Part shown: in pieces, positions 37,667 through 44,940 of the stretch
How positions within the stretch are numbered: position 1 is the first letter of the stretch
Layout: every line of letters begins with the position of its first letter
DNA from: a virus
Length of the DNA: 44,940 nucleotides
Virus record (IMG/VR): IMGVR_UViG_3300038701_001000
Span: 1-44,940 of that record
Reading direction: 5' to 3' (one strand)
The notes under the pieces: model-generated
Told to the model about the DNA's origin: nothing
What the model saw: only the letters and a program-made list of their open reading frames with translations
Databases searched by the model: none
Made by a program: the position numbers and the translations under genes

Positions 37667-37699
37667 CTTCCTGCGTTTCACCAATGGCACTCAGTGAAC

Positions 37700-37969
37700 T
37701 TATTCGTCGCCTTCGCCGTCTTTCTTGGCGTCAGCACCGGGCAGAGCGGCGGCGGGCTTCTTACCGGCCGGAGCTTTTTTGCGGGCGACTTTCTTGACCT
37801 TTTTATCAGTCTCTTCGACGCGGGCGGGCTCCATGTGAGCAAGGTTCTGCCAATCGGACTTCTGCGCGAAGTCTTTCTTGGAAATGACGTCACCGACGAG
37901 GATCGGTGTACCTTTGAGGCGGAACGCGACCAAACATTCGACGTTTGGCAATTCTTTCGCTTTGGACAT
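37700..37969 (-). CDS. Capsid-adjacent protein, 89 aa (gpFI position)
   Basis: After a beta-type N-terminal half (NVECLVAFRLKGTPILVGDVI) comes a long basic stretch with KKVKKVARKKAPAGKK and a final acidic tail (KKDGEGDE). It lies directly after the capsid gene, the position of lambda FI. The basic-acidic tail looks unfolded and could bind DNA or a partner. It contains LPGA near the end. No firm family. Confidence 0.55.
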   Translation of the reverse strand: MSKAKELPNVECLVAFRLKGTPILVGDVISKKDFAQKSDWQNLAHMEPARVEETDKKVKKVARKKAPAGKKPAAALPGADAKKDGEGDE

Positions 37970-37994
37970 GCTAATGTCTCCTGTGGTTCAAGTT

Positions 37995-38047
37995 CAGCCG
38001 AAAAGGCTGGATTGCGAGGTTTGACGAGGCGGCTTTTACACCGCCTC
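37995..38047 (-). other. Two hairpins after the capsid gene
   Basis: Downstream of the capsid stop two perfect hairpins are seen: GAGGCGG/CCGCCTC (38026-38032 and 38041-38047) with an 8-nt loop, and CAGCC/GGCTG (37995-37999 and 38005-38009) with a 5-nt loop. Neither is followed by a T run, so they probably protect the capsid mRNA 3' end or act as processing sites. Confidence 0.5.
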
Positions 38048-38059
38048 ACCGAAGATCAC

Positions 38060-39376
38060 TTACGGTGTGTCGTTACCGAGAGTGAATGAGCCAACACGGC
38101 GAACTGCCGTATCAACAGTCTGGATGACACGGAAGCGGCGTCCACCGGAGAGGAACTTCGCTTCTGTCGACATATCCAGTTGCAGACCGTCCCACATACC
38201 GATGAGAAGATCAGACCAGTTACCAACGAACAAGTCGCCGTCTGTGATCTGGTTTGTCTCACTGAATGCGTGACCAACCAAGCGGTTCGCGTCGTCGTTC
38301 ATCAGGAAGATGCCCGATCCCGCGTCGACCTTGGTCTTCTGCAAGTCGCCAACCATGGCCGAGTTACCGAGATAACGGTAGCCGCCCATTTGGTTCGTGG
38401 AAGCAATCGCCGTCTTCATGTCGATGATCTCGTCACGAGTTGGGATTGCCGATGCAAAGGTCACCGAACCGATACCGGTTGTGTTGGCGATACCTTCGGG
38501 GATGCCGGCTGCACCAGAACCGTAGAGCGAGGCGGTGTCGATTGCCAGACGAACAGCTTCAACCATCTGAGCCCGAATATAAAGTTCGAGATCGATAGTC
38601 TGCTGTTGCAGCATCCGACGTGTGACGTCAGTGAACGCAGCCAGATCTTTCGGCGCAAGAGTGATCTTACGGAAAGTCGGATTGCTTTCAGCGGCGTCCG
38701 CGTCTTCTGACGCAAGCCACGCTGCGGCGATGTTTTGGTCACCACCAGGGATCTCAACATCAGAGCTGAGACCTTCCAGCATTGTCGCGCCCGCACCCAC
38801 AACAGCCGACACATTGCGCAGGTTGTCGATGAACGACTCTGCGAGATGATCGGTTGTCAAGATGTTCGGGTTACCGCCAGTTGCCAGTGCAGCACGGGCT
38901 GCGCTGTGAGCGGTGACAAGGCGACCATCTTCGGTGCGGAAACGTCCCCAAGAACCCATAAGGTCAGTTGGAAGAACAAATCCACCGTGGGACAGTGAGC
39001 GCTCAAGCTTTTCTTCCGCGGCAGCAACCGCTTCACGCTCAAACCCGGCAGAGTCAGTATCACCGGACATCATAGAGCGCATGAGGCGCATGACAGAGAA
39101 CGATTGACGCTCGTCTTCGGTCAGACCGATGTCGTTGTTGACCAGCGGTGTGCCTTCCGGCAGGTTCGCAACAGCGATGCCCTTAAACACTGCAAGTGAT
39201 GGTTCTTGACCCTGTGAGATCTGACCAGCAATATAAGAGCGAGCAATGTCGCCAATATTGTGCTCAGACGCCAGCGCCGTAATTTCATTAATGGCGTTCG
39301 TCATCGCTTCCGCGCGTTCGTCTGCCGTACGTTGATCGGCACCAATGCCGGGCAACGTCAATACGTCGTTTTCCAT
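38060..39376 (-). other. Internal in-frame start for separate capsid subunit
   Basis: At 39376 an ATG (residue 204 of the fused frame) is preceded by AAAGGAAC (39388-39381), giving a 5-nt spacing, the best ribosome binding site in this part. Initiation here yields a 438-residue product starting MENDVLTLPG, with the capsid domain but without the protease. It would allow far more capsid than protease from one gene. Not demonstrated by sequence alone. Confidence 0.65.
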
Positions 39377-39973
39377 AGTAGTTCCTTTCGGCTGGTTGCC
39401 AGATCTCCCAATACCAACAGTCTCGTCGGCGGGAATGGTTACAAATGAGGCTTCCCTCGGGCGCCATCTCGTTGCGGTATATGTTCCGGCTTTTTCATCA
39501 ATGTTATACTCCGAAATCTCGTAGCCGACCGATACGTTTCGGATAATTCCTGCTTTGACGTCTTCGTACACCGCTTGCGCTTCCGCGCGCTGCGAGAACT
39601 TGACCTCAACATAAATTCGCTTGTCTTGAAGCCACGCTTTGCGGATAACGCCGATCTGATTACTCAGACCACCATACCACCTGTGACTATCAATGAGTGG
39701 CGCGTTACCGCTGTTCAAGAATTCAAGATCAACAGCGCCTTTGGAGTGATCAAGGATCTCGTCAAGATATCCGAACTCCCAATAGTAGCGCTGATAAGGT
39801 TCTTCCGACGACAACGGGAAAGTCACGACACCCGGCTCATCTTCGCTGATCTGTTTTTCGATCTGCGGAGCCTGATTGGTGTCACGATTAAACTGACGCT
39901 GGTCGGCTTTAAACTTAAGCCGATCTTCCGGCTCAGTTACCGCTTTGCGAGTTTGAAGCGTCCGAGTTGTCAT
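38060..39973 (-). CDS. Prohead protease-major capsid fusion protein
   Basis: 637 residues from ATG 39973 (MTTRTLQTRK), preceded by GGGGAAC; an ATG four codons earlier lacks a binding site. Residues about 50-190 form a HK97-type prohead protease (U35): LIDSHRW with catalytic His and RNVSVGY with catalytic Ser, plus a REASFV element before PADETVGIGR. The remainder (from about 200) is a HK97-fold capsid protein: a helical delta region, then PTFRKITLAPKDLAAFTDVTRRML and QTIDLELYIRAQ, ending with RVIQTVDTAVRRVG. Protease and capsid are usually separate genes; fusions occur. A strong internal start lies at 39376. It overlaps the portal gene by 41 bp. Confidence 0.85.
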   Translation of the reverse strand: MTTRTLQTRKAVTEPEDRLKFKADQRQFNRDTNQAPQIEKQISEDEPGVVTFPLSSEEPYQRYYWEFGYLDEILDHSKGAVDLEFLNSGNAPLIDSHRWYGGLSNQIGVIRKAWLQDKRIYVEVKFSQRAEAQAVYEDVKAGIIRNVSVGYEISEYNIDEKAGTYTATRWRPREASFVTIPADETVGIGRSGNQPKGTTMENDVLTLPGIGADQRTADERAEAMTNAINEITALASEHNIGDIARSYIAGQISQGQEPSLAVFKGIAVANLPEGTPLVNNDIGLTEDERQSFSVMRLMRSMMSGDTDSAGFEREAVAAAEEKLERSLSHGGFVLPTDLMGSWGRFRTEDGRLVTAHSAARAALATGGNPNILTTDHLAESFIDNLRNVSAVVGAGATMLEGLSSDVEIPGGDQNIAAAWLASEDADAAESNPTFRKITLAPKDLAAFTDVTRRMLQQQTIDLELYIRAQMVEAVRLAIDTASLYGSGAAGIPEGIANTTGIGSVTFASAIPTRDEIIDMKTAIASTNQMGGYRYLGNSAMVGDLQKTKVDAGSGIFLMNDDANRLVGHAFSETNQITDGDLFVGNWSDLLIGMWDGLQLDMSTEAKFLSGGRRFRVIQTVDTAVRRVGSFTLGNDTP

Positions 39974-41480
39974 TAGGTTCCCCATTGGAGTCGTTTGCCG
40001 AAGTATTAGTCTTATCGTATGTCAACGTCAAGCCCCGTTCCTTTGCGGCGCGCTCGTCTTCCTCGATCTCGTCTAATAGGTCTTCGAGACTAATGCCGCG
40101 TTGAGCCGCGACACGGCGAAGTGAAGTCTGTTTCGTCTGCAAAGCTTGGGCGTTCGCGGCGACATCTTTTGCCGGATCAACCCAATCCCAACCACGCGGA
40201 CGGAATTTGAAATTCTCACGGATCGCATCGAGACGCGTTGGTGGAATTTGACTTTCAACTTGAAGGATGCGTCGAGATAGCCACATGTCGAAGATAATAT
40301 TGAGCGCGTTGTCAATCAAAAGCGTTTGGCAGTCTTTATAGAACTCGCGATCTTCGAGCGAGATGGTTCGACCGGCACTGTACGATACACCTTCGGTCTC
40401 CATACCGTGCGACATCGCAGAGATACCGGCACCCATTGAGACATCTTTCTTCACCTGACCCTCAAACGCCTTATAGTCCGTTTGCGAGCCACCGGGATCA
40501 AACGACTCGAATGACAAGCCGGGTGGAAGCTGTTTCAGGATGCCCGGTTCCATCTGCATTTCGAGAACGTCTTCACTTTCGTCTTCGACGTCTGCGAGTT
40601 CATCAATGCCTTGCTGCGTCGGCTCATCACTCGTGAAGAAGCCCATGGTCGCCGCTTTGACACGACGGTTCATGACTTCGGCCTCACGATATCCGTCGAG
40701 CATTTTAATGCTGTTGATAATCGTACTCGACCACGGCGCACCACGCGTTTGACCGGGACGCTCGCTGTCGAACAAGTGAATGATGCGGTCAGCCGGGACG
40801 CGACGATAACGTCTCTTAGCGCGCCGCGAATACCATGTCGTGTCGCCGGGATGCTGCGTCAGAACATGATACGCTATCGGTCGATTATCATCGTCAACTT
40901 CGACACCCATGCGGATCTGATTGCCGGTGGTTTGAGCGGGCGTGTTCAACGTCTCGTCAACGAGATCCGCTTCGAACGGGCGGATGCCGATACCGTCCGG
41001 ATACTTGGAATTGAAGACCACTTCCCAAAACAGTTCACCGTCGCGCGCCAACGACCGCAGACCCTGCTTCATAAGCTGTTTGTCGGTGAGCGTCTGACAC
41101 GTCGTTGGTCGGCTCCACCATTTCAGGAACTCGTCTTTGACGCGGTCATTCAAACCTTTATCGAGCGCGCCGTCCTGTTTCCGCACACGACTGTCGAACA
41201 CCATGCCGGTGCTGCCGACAACATTAAGCGTCAACAGGTCCAGAAAACGCTTCATTGACGAACTGTTGCGCGCCAAATAACGTGACTTATTCCGAACGAT
41301 GCGGAGCCCTTGTCTCAACTCATGATCGGCCGATCCGCCACTTGTGACGAAATCGCCATATCGAGCCTTGCTTGCCGCAGCCGCATAACCGCGCTTCGGT
41401 TTAGCCTTGCGTACCGGCGTCTCTTCAACAACTTCCGGTTCCGCCTTTGCGCGCGAAATTTCTAATCCGAGAACTTTCAT
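39933..41480 (-). CDS. Portal protein (lambda family)
   Basis: 515 residues. The start region (KARYGDFVTSGGSADHELRQ) and the following segment LRIVRNKSRYLARNSSSMKRF match lambda-family portal proteins; later GLRSLARDGELFWEVVFN and a conserved HLFDSERPGQTRGAPW occur. The portal forms the dodecameric ring through which DNA enters. The C-terminal 50 residues are acidic and low-complexity (NSNDGEP-type). The gene is between the gpW-position gene and the protease-capsid fusion, as in lambda. Confidence 0.85.
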   Translation of the reverse strand: MKVLGLEISRAKAEPEVVEETPVRKAKPKRGYAAAASKARYGDFVTSGGSADHELRQGLRIVRNKSRYLARNSSSMKRFLDLLTLNVVGSTGMVFDSRVRKQDGALDKGLNDRVKDEFLKWWSRPTTCQTLTDKQLMKQGLRSLARDGELFWEVVFNSKYPDGIGIRPFEADLVDETLNTPAQTTGNQIRMGVEVDDDNRPIAYHVLTQHPGDTTWYSRRAKRRYRRVPADRIIHLFDSERPGQTRGAPWSSTIINSIKMLDGYREAEVMNRRVKAATMGFFTSDEPTQQGIDELADVEDESEDVLEMQMEPGILKQLPPGLSFESFDPGGSQTDYKAFEGQVKKDVSMGAGISAMSHGMETEGVSYSAGRTISLEDREFYKDCQTLLIDNALNIIFDMWLSRRILQVESQIPPTRLDAIRENFKFRPRGWDWVDPAKDVAANAQALQTKQTSLRRVAAQRGISLEDLLDEIEEDERAAKERGLTLTYDKTNTSANDSNGEPNDNSDASNSQSGN

Positions 41481-42086
41481 TTACGTGAACCTCACTCGCA
41501 CCGTATTACGCTTCGACCGTCGACCCGTCCCGTCATTAGACGTATCACCAGAGATTCGCAATTCGTTTAGGTAATAGTCACGCCACTTAACCAGTTCGTC
41601 AACGCCCATACGACTAATCGAGCGTGACTTGATCGAATACGAGTTCACGTCGTGATCGGCGCGACCTTCGAGAATTGAGTTGATCTTCGCGACCATGACT
41701 TCGGCGTGAGATCGCCGGTCGGAAGATGCGATGTAAAGCCGGAGAAAACCGGACTGTAAGATAGCCTTATTGGTGTCGGAAACCCGTGTGACAACCAAGT
41801 CCCAACGACACTGAATATCAGCCGTAAAGACATCTGTCCAAGGCGTGACACCAGACGTCGCTGAATCAAGTTCAAAGACCCAATACGTTTCACCATCAAT
41901 GACTGTCGAAACACCTTCAATTGTCGCTTCTGAGGTACTGTCGCCGACAGGTTGAACAACAAATTGAACACTGTAGGTCGGATCTGGATAATCTTCGAGT
42001 TCGATCCGCCAAGCCACGTGTCGACCAAGCACAATGCATTCTGGATTTTCTTTCGGGTAATTCGAGTTATCAAAGACGTTAGTCAT
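41481..42086 (-). CDS. Head-tail connector-type protein (gpW position)
   Basis: 201 residues. The N-terminal 125 residues form a beta domain, and the C-terminal part is helical (HAEVMVAKINSILEGRA, then MGVDELVKWRDYYLNELR), with the VxSYSIKSRSISR beta hairpin that is typical of proteins after the large terminase. Lambda W, a head-completion protein, is at the same position but has only 68 residues. Calling it gpW-like depends on the helical hairpin part, so this is a cautious assignment. It overlaps the terminase gene by 8 bp. Confidence 0.55.
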   Translation of the reverse strand: MTNVFDNSNYPKENPECIVLGRHVAWRIELEDYPDPTYSVQFVVQPVGDSTSEATIEGVSTVIDGETYWVFELDSATSGVTPWTDVFTADIQCRWDLVVTRVSDTNKAILQSGFLRLYIASSDRRSHAEVMVAKINSILEGRADHDVNSYSIKSRSISRMGVDELVKWRDYYLNELRISGDTSNDGTGRRSKRNTVRVRFT

Positions 42087-43950
42087 TCTTCCACCCGTCT
42101 ATCCATGACGCTTGACGACGTCGCTTCGGCTTTGGTTTAGGCTTGTCATCTTGTTCGGTATCATTCTTCTTTGACAGAAGCAAGAGCCTCTTACGTTCCT
42201 GATTGAGGTTGATGGATGTCATCGCGAGCGCCGCGGTATTATAGACGCGAAGGTCAAACGCCTCATTTCGGTTACGGATCTTGACCCATTCCTTGACCTT
42301 GAAACCTCGTCTGAATTTGACACGCATTTCTTCCGCTGTGAGCATCCGGAAATAATCGTCATCATACTCCATCGGGAAACGACAGTATCCGGCCTTATCC
42401 CAATCCCTGACACGAAGACGGCCAACAACCGTTTTCTTGATACTATCGACGCCAAGCGGAAACACGCGATGATTTCCGATTGTATTTTTCATTGGACGAC
42501 CAACAAACGGCCGATCTTCACCGGACACACCTTTGATGGCCACAACCCCGTGTCTGTGCTCGCAGAAATCATAAACGCGTTGAGTATAGTGACCACCAGA
42601 GTCGACCACCGTTGCGCGGATCTTTATCTCACCGAACAACGGGTGCATGAATGTCTGAGTGGTCAGTTCGTCAAGTTCATCCCATGGTTCCGGCGTTGAG
42701 AGATCACCGTAAATGGTGTGATATCGAAGCGACCACGTCTGATGATCATCAGCCCAACCGACAAGCTCGGTCTCCAAGCGGTCATCCTGCGTATCGACCG
42801 CCATCGTAAGAACAGTGACCTCTTCCGGAAAATTCTCGCCGATATCGTACTCTTCACGCTGATCGCGAAGGTTCGACCATTCCAACCGCTCACCTTTGTT
42901 CTCCCACGGCTCACCAAGAAACGTGTTGACCCATGTCTTAAGCAACATCGGGTCACCTTTACTCTCCAAGAAATCGCGAACGCCATCTTCAAGCTTGGTG
43001 AACATGGAACAGAGCTGAGATAGGTGGTACGATACTCGACCGTTGAACGGTTTCTCGGCGATCCAACGGCCGTTGGCGATAGCGGTGTAACGTTCCAAAT
43101 CGTCCCACAAAGAACCGCATTCTTCGCACATATATTGTGCCGTCTCGGGTTTATCCTCTTCCCAATGAACGTTGGCCCAACGCATCTTTTGCTCATGGTC
43201 ACAGTGTGGACATTTGCAGTGATAATGACGTTGGTCACCCTCAAGGAACTCGCGTTCGATACGAGATCCGGTCTGTTCCTTCGGATCGTACTTGTCACCG
43301 GGTGTCGAGACGTATGCTTTGATCCGGTTCCAGAACGTCGTGGTCCGTTTGATGCCGAGTTTGAGCGGGTCACCTTCCGTACCGGCCGACCGCTCGAAAC
43401 GATCCACCTCGTCGGCGACCAGAACACGGATCGGGCGCGATGCGAGACCGGACGGGGAGTTCGAGCCAACCATGGCAATATGTCCACCGGGAAAGCGCTT
43501 CGAACCGATTGTGTTGCCGCTATCTCGGGTCCGGGCTTCCCGCACTAGACCGCGAAGGACCGGTGTGTCACGGACCATCGGCGCCAGACGCTCTTTCGAG
43601 AACATCTTCATACTGTCGAGTGTTGGTGAGATGTGAAGGATCGGGCACGGATCAAGATGGATGAAATATCCGATAATGTTCTCAATCAGCGTTGACTTGC
43701 CGACCTGTGCCGACGTCATCAGCGCGACACTGGTTACACCGGGCGTTCCGATCATATCCATCGGTTCGCGCATGTAAGGTGTTCGGTCCAGATTGAACTT
43801 GCCCGGTGAAGCGGACGACTCTGCGGATAGGCGTCTATATTCCTCTGACCAATCGCTGAGTGACAAATCGGGCGGTGGACGCAACGCCTTCGATACGTTT
43901 TTGACGAGACCGGCAGCGCTTGCAAAAGTGTACCGATCCGTCAGTGCCAT
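42079..43950 (-). CDS. Terminase large subunit (gpA family)
   Basis: 623 residues. Start: LSDWSEEYRRLSAESSASPGKF, typical of gpA-family terminases. Walker A TSAQVGKST (79-87), Walker B VLVADEVDRFE (about 175-185), and a zinc ribbon with CPHCDHEQ and CEECGSLW (about residues 245-285). A nuclease region follows with acidic residues in AVDTQDD and VVDSGGHYTQRVYDF. The enzyme pumps DNA into the head and cuts concatemers; the gpA type normally cuts at cos sites with cohesive ends. It overlaps its upstream neighbour at 43950 and is followed by the gpW-position gene. Confidence 0.9.
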   Translation of the reverse strand: MALTDRYTFASAAGLVKNVSKALRPPPDLSLSDWSEEYRRLSAESSASPGKFNLDRTPYMREPMDMIGTPGVTSVALMTSAQVGKSTLIENIIGYFIHLDPCPILHISPTLDSMKMFSKERLAPMVRDTPVLRGLVREARTRDSGNTIGSKRFPGGHIAMVGSNSPSGLASRPIRVLVADEVDRFERSAGTEGDPLKLGIKRTTTFWNRIKAYVSTPGDKYDPKEQTGSRIEREFLEGDQRHYHCKCPHCDHEQKMRWANVHWEEDKPETAQYMCEECGSLWDDLERYTAIANGRWIAEKPFNGRVSYHLSQLCSMFTKLEDGVRDFLESKGDPMLLKTWVNTFLGEPWENKGERLEWSNLRDQREEYDIGENFPEEVTVLTMAVDTQDDRLETELVGWADDHQTWSLRYHTIYGDLSTPEPWDELDELTTQTFMHPLFGEIKIRATVVDSGGHYTQRVYDFCEHRHGVVAIKGVSGEDRPFVGRPMKNTIGNHRVFPLGVDSIKKTVVGRLRVRDWDKAGYCRFPMEYDDDYFRMLTAEEMRVKFRRGFKVKEWVKIRNRNEAFDLRVYNTAALAMTSINLNQERKRLLLLSKKNDTEQDDKPKPKPKRRRQASWIDGWKND

Positions 43951-44225
43951 CAGTCAAGTTTCCAGTCCCTATACCTATTCGGTATGTTCAATTCATTCGC
44001 CAGATCAATCAGCTTTTGATCAATCAACCTCATTCTATCGTTCATGTCAAAATGGACGGTTCTAACAACCACCGATTCCCTCATGAACATGTGGCTCTTG
44101 TACACGCCGCGCAAAAGCCAATATTCGTCGCGTTTAGTTAAAAGATCGCCATCTCTATCTCGCTTTCTCTGACGTCGCACATATTTTACGACCATGTCAC
44201 AGAACTTATTCGTCTTCCTCTTCAT
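43950..44225 (-). CDS. Small basic protein between terminase genes
   Basis: 91 residues from ATG 44225, which has GGAG 7 nt upstream; a second ATG at 44195 would avoid the 20-bp overlap with the small terminase but has no binding site. The N-terminal half is highly basic (YVRRQRKRDRDGD), followed by a helical segment with KLIDLANELNIP. It may bind DNA near the packaging site. It lies between the two terminase genes and overlaps the start of the large one by one base. Unknown family. Confidence 0.6.
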   Translation of the reverse strand: MKRKTNKFCDMVVKYVRRQRKRDRDGDLLTKRDEYWLLRGVYKSHMFMRESVVVRTVHFDMNDRMRLIDQKLIDLANELNIPNRYRDWKLD

Positions 44226-44811
44226 CGTTCAACTCCGCCTTCCAATCACCCGATAATTCTTCGAGTGCTGATCTCACGTTTTTCTCGATCACCTCTTGGA
44301 TCTCGATTGGGTTTTGTTTACCACTTATTAACGGAGATATCGACGTCGGTAAAGACAAAATCTTCATTTTCACACGGCTGAGCATTTCTGACATGGCGAT
44401 TTCGATCTCATCGACCGGTATCAGTTCACCAGTTATCTTCTTAAGTTCGATCTCAGCCTTGTCGGCCTTAAGACGCTTCAACCTTGTGTCCTGATCTTCA
44501 TCGGGATTTGCCATACCGGGTAGAAGTATGGGCTGTACGGTCGATTTCGGCACGTACCCGTTGCGCGCGAATAGATCACCATACTGCGGCGCTCCACCTT
44601 TACCGGTTTTGAACATGTACGTTTCGCGCATCCATTTGCAGAAGTCTCCAACCGGATACATCATAAGATCGCTATTGTACGGTGGCGGATCGGCCTTGCG
44701 ACGGTAATTGATCAAGGTTTGTTCGTTGATGCCGAGCATTTCCGCGGCAACAGTTTTATCGACGTAGTGTCGACCGTCAATTATCTTGAAGCGGCGGGCT
44801 GTTCTAGGCAT
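44206..44811 (-). CDS. Terminase small subunit (Nu1-like)
   Basis: 201 residues. Residues 17-55 form a winged helix-type domain: KTVAAEMLGINEQTLINYRRK as helix-turn-helix and a wing with YPVGDFCKWMR. After a Pro-rich linker holding LLPGM, a long helix (DTRLKRLKADKAEIELKKITG, then ELIPVDEIEIAMSEMLSRVKM) matches the C-terminal region of Nu1-type terminases, followed by LSLPTSISPLISG. The small subunit recognises the packaging site and recruits gpA. It is the first gene of the late operon. Confidence 0.75.
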   Translation of the reverse strand: MPRTARRFKIIDGRHYVDKTVAAEMLGINEQTLINYRRKADPPPYNSDLMMYPVGDFCKWMRETYMFKTGKGGAPQYGDLFARNGYVPKSTVQPILLPGMANPDEDQDTRLKRLKADKAEIELKKITGELIPVDEIEIAMSEMLSRVKMKILSLPTSISPLISGKQNPIEIQEVIEKNVRSALEELSGDWKAELNDEEEDE

Positions 44812-44940
44812 GGTTCATCTCGATTATCGTTTTATCGTATTTGCCCAATAATGGCTGGATTGTCAACGATGATACTATATCTAGTCGGTTCGGGCCTATC
44901 TGGTGTAAAAATCCCTATATCTAGTTAAATTTCGCGTCCC
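44812..44940. promoter_or_regulatory. Region upstream of the late operon; candidate packaging/promoter site
   Basis: No gene is visible. A perfect TTGACA on the minus strand (44866-44861) has no good -10 at 16-18 bp, so a phage-encoded activator may be needed. Two copies of CTATATCTAGT lie at 44875-44885 and 44915-44925, exactly 40 bp apart (about four helical turns). In lambda-type phages the cos site with repeated terminase-binding sequences lies just upstream of the small terminase gene, so these could be R-type sites; they could also be operators of the late promoter. Confidence 0.45.

Noticed and set aside
42663-43487. 274-codon minus-strand frame inside the large terminase
   Set aside because: Same-strand shadow frame of a clear gpA-type gene, rich in Arg and Ser with no motif.

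Overview
The window looks like a complete or nearly complete genome of a tailed phage (lambda-type siphovirus) with a host that is probably an alphaproteobacterium. No gene runs off either edge. The packaging and structural genes follow the lambda order: small terminase, gpA-type large terminase, gpW position, lambda-family portal, protease-capsid, gpFII-like, gpU-like, tail tube, gpG/gpGT, tape measure, tail tip, gpJ-like fibre. The alphaproteobacterial guess rests mainly on a GapR (DUF2312) homologue. I see no integrase, excisionase, CI-type repressor, tRNA or CRISPR array, so a lytic life style is the simplest reading.

Layout. (1) 1-4.0 kb: a low-GC left arm of small leftward early genes (508-3052), a rightward 30-residue basic peptide gene (307-399), and dense short inverted repeats that look like operators; a gpZ-like tail gene sits here (3268-3981), away from the other tail genes. 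(2) About 4.0-4.3 kb: a divergent, AT-rich control region. (3) 4.3-9.5 kb: a rightward run of mostly unknown genes, including a pair of tandem paralogues and a compact Spo11/Topo VI-A-like protein. (4) 17.4-9.6 kb, leftward: DEAH helicase, small membrane proteins, VRR-NUC nuclease, a TetR-like DNA-binding domain, PrimPol/SF3 helicase, then directly the lysis genes (GH19 endolysin, Rz/Rz1 spanins, two holin-like membrane proteins). (5) 17.5-24.0 kb, rightward: DUF2800 nuclease, MazG-like hydrolase, GapR, a zinc-ribbon GapR-like protein, ssDNA-binding-type protein, family B-like DNA polymerase. (6) 44.8-23.9 kb, leftward: the late head and tail operon.

How the parts work together. The two operons diverging near 17.5 kb together hold a replication suite known from other phages (DUF2800, DUF2815-like ssDNA binder, polymerase, VRR-NUC, superfamily 2 helicase, PrimPol). 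Several rightward-operon proteins share a short C-terminal LPGM peptide written with different codons, which suggests a common docking tag. Most genes are translationally coupled by ATGA or TAATG overlaps. The late operon has a GGGAAAC slippery site that gives a gpGT-like frameshift product, and an in-frame internal start with a good ribosome binding site inside the protease-capsid fusion.

The most interesting items are the LPGM tag, the paired GapR-like genes, the Spo11-like protein, paired operators spaced exactly 22 bp apart, and the displaced gpZ-like gene. All functional names come from reading motifs and gene order; no database search was run.
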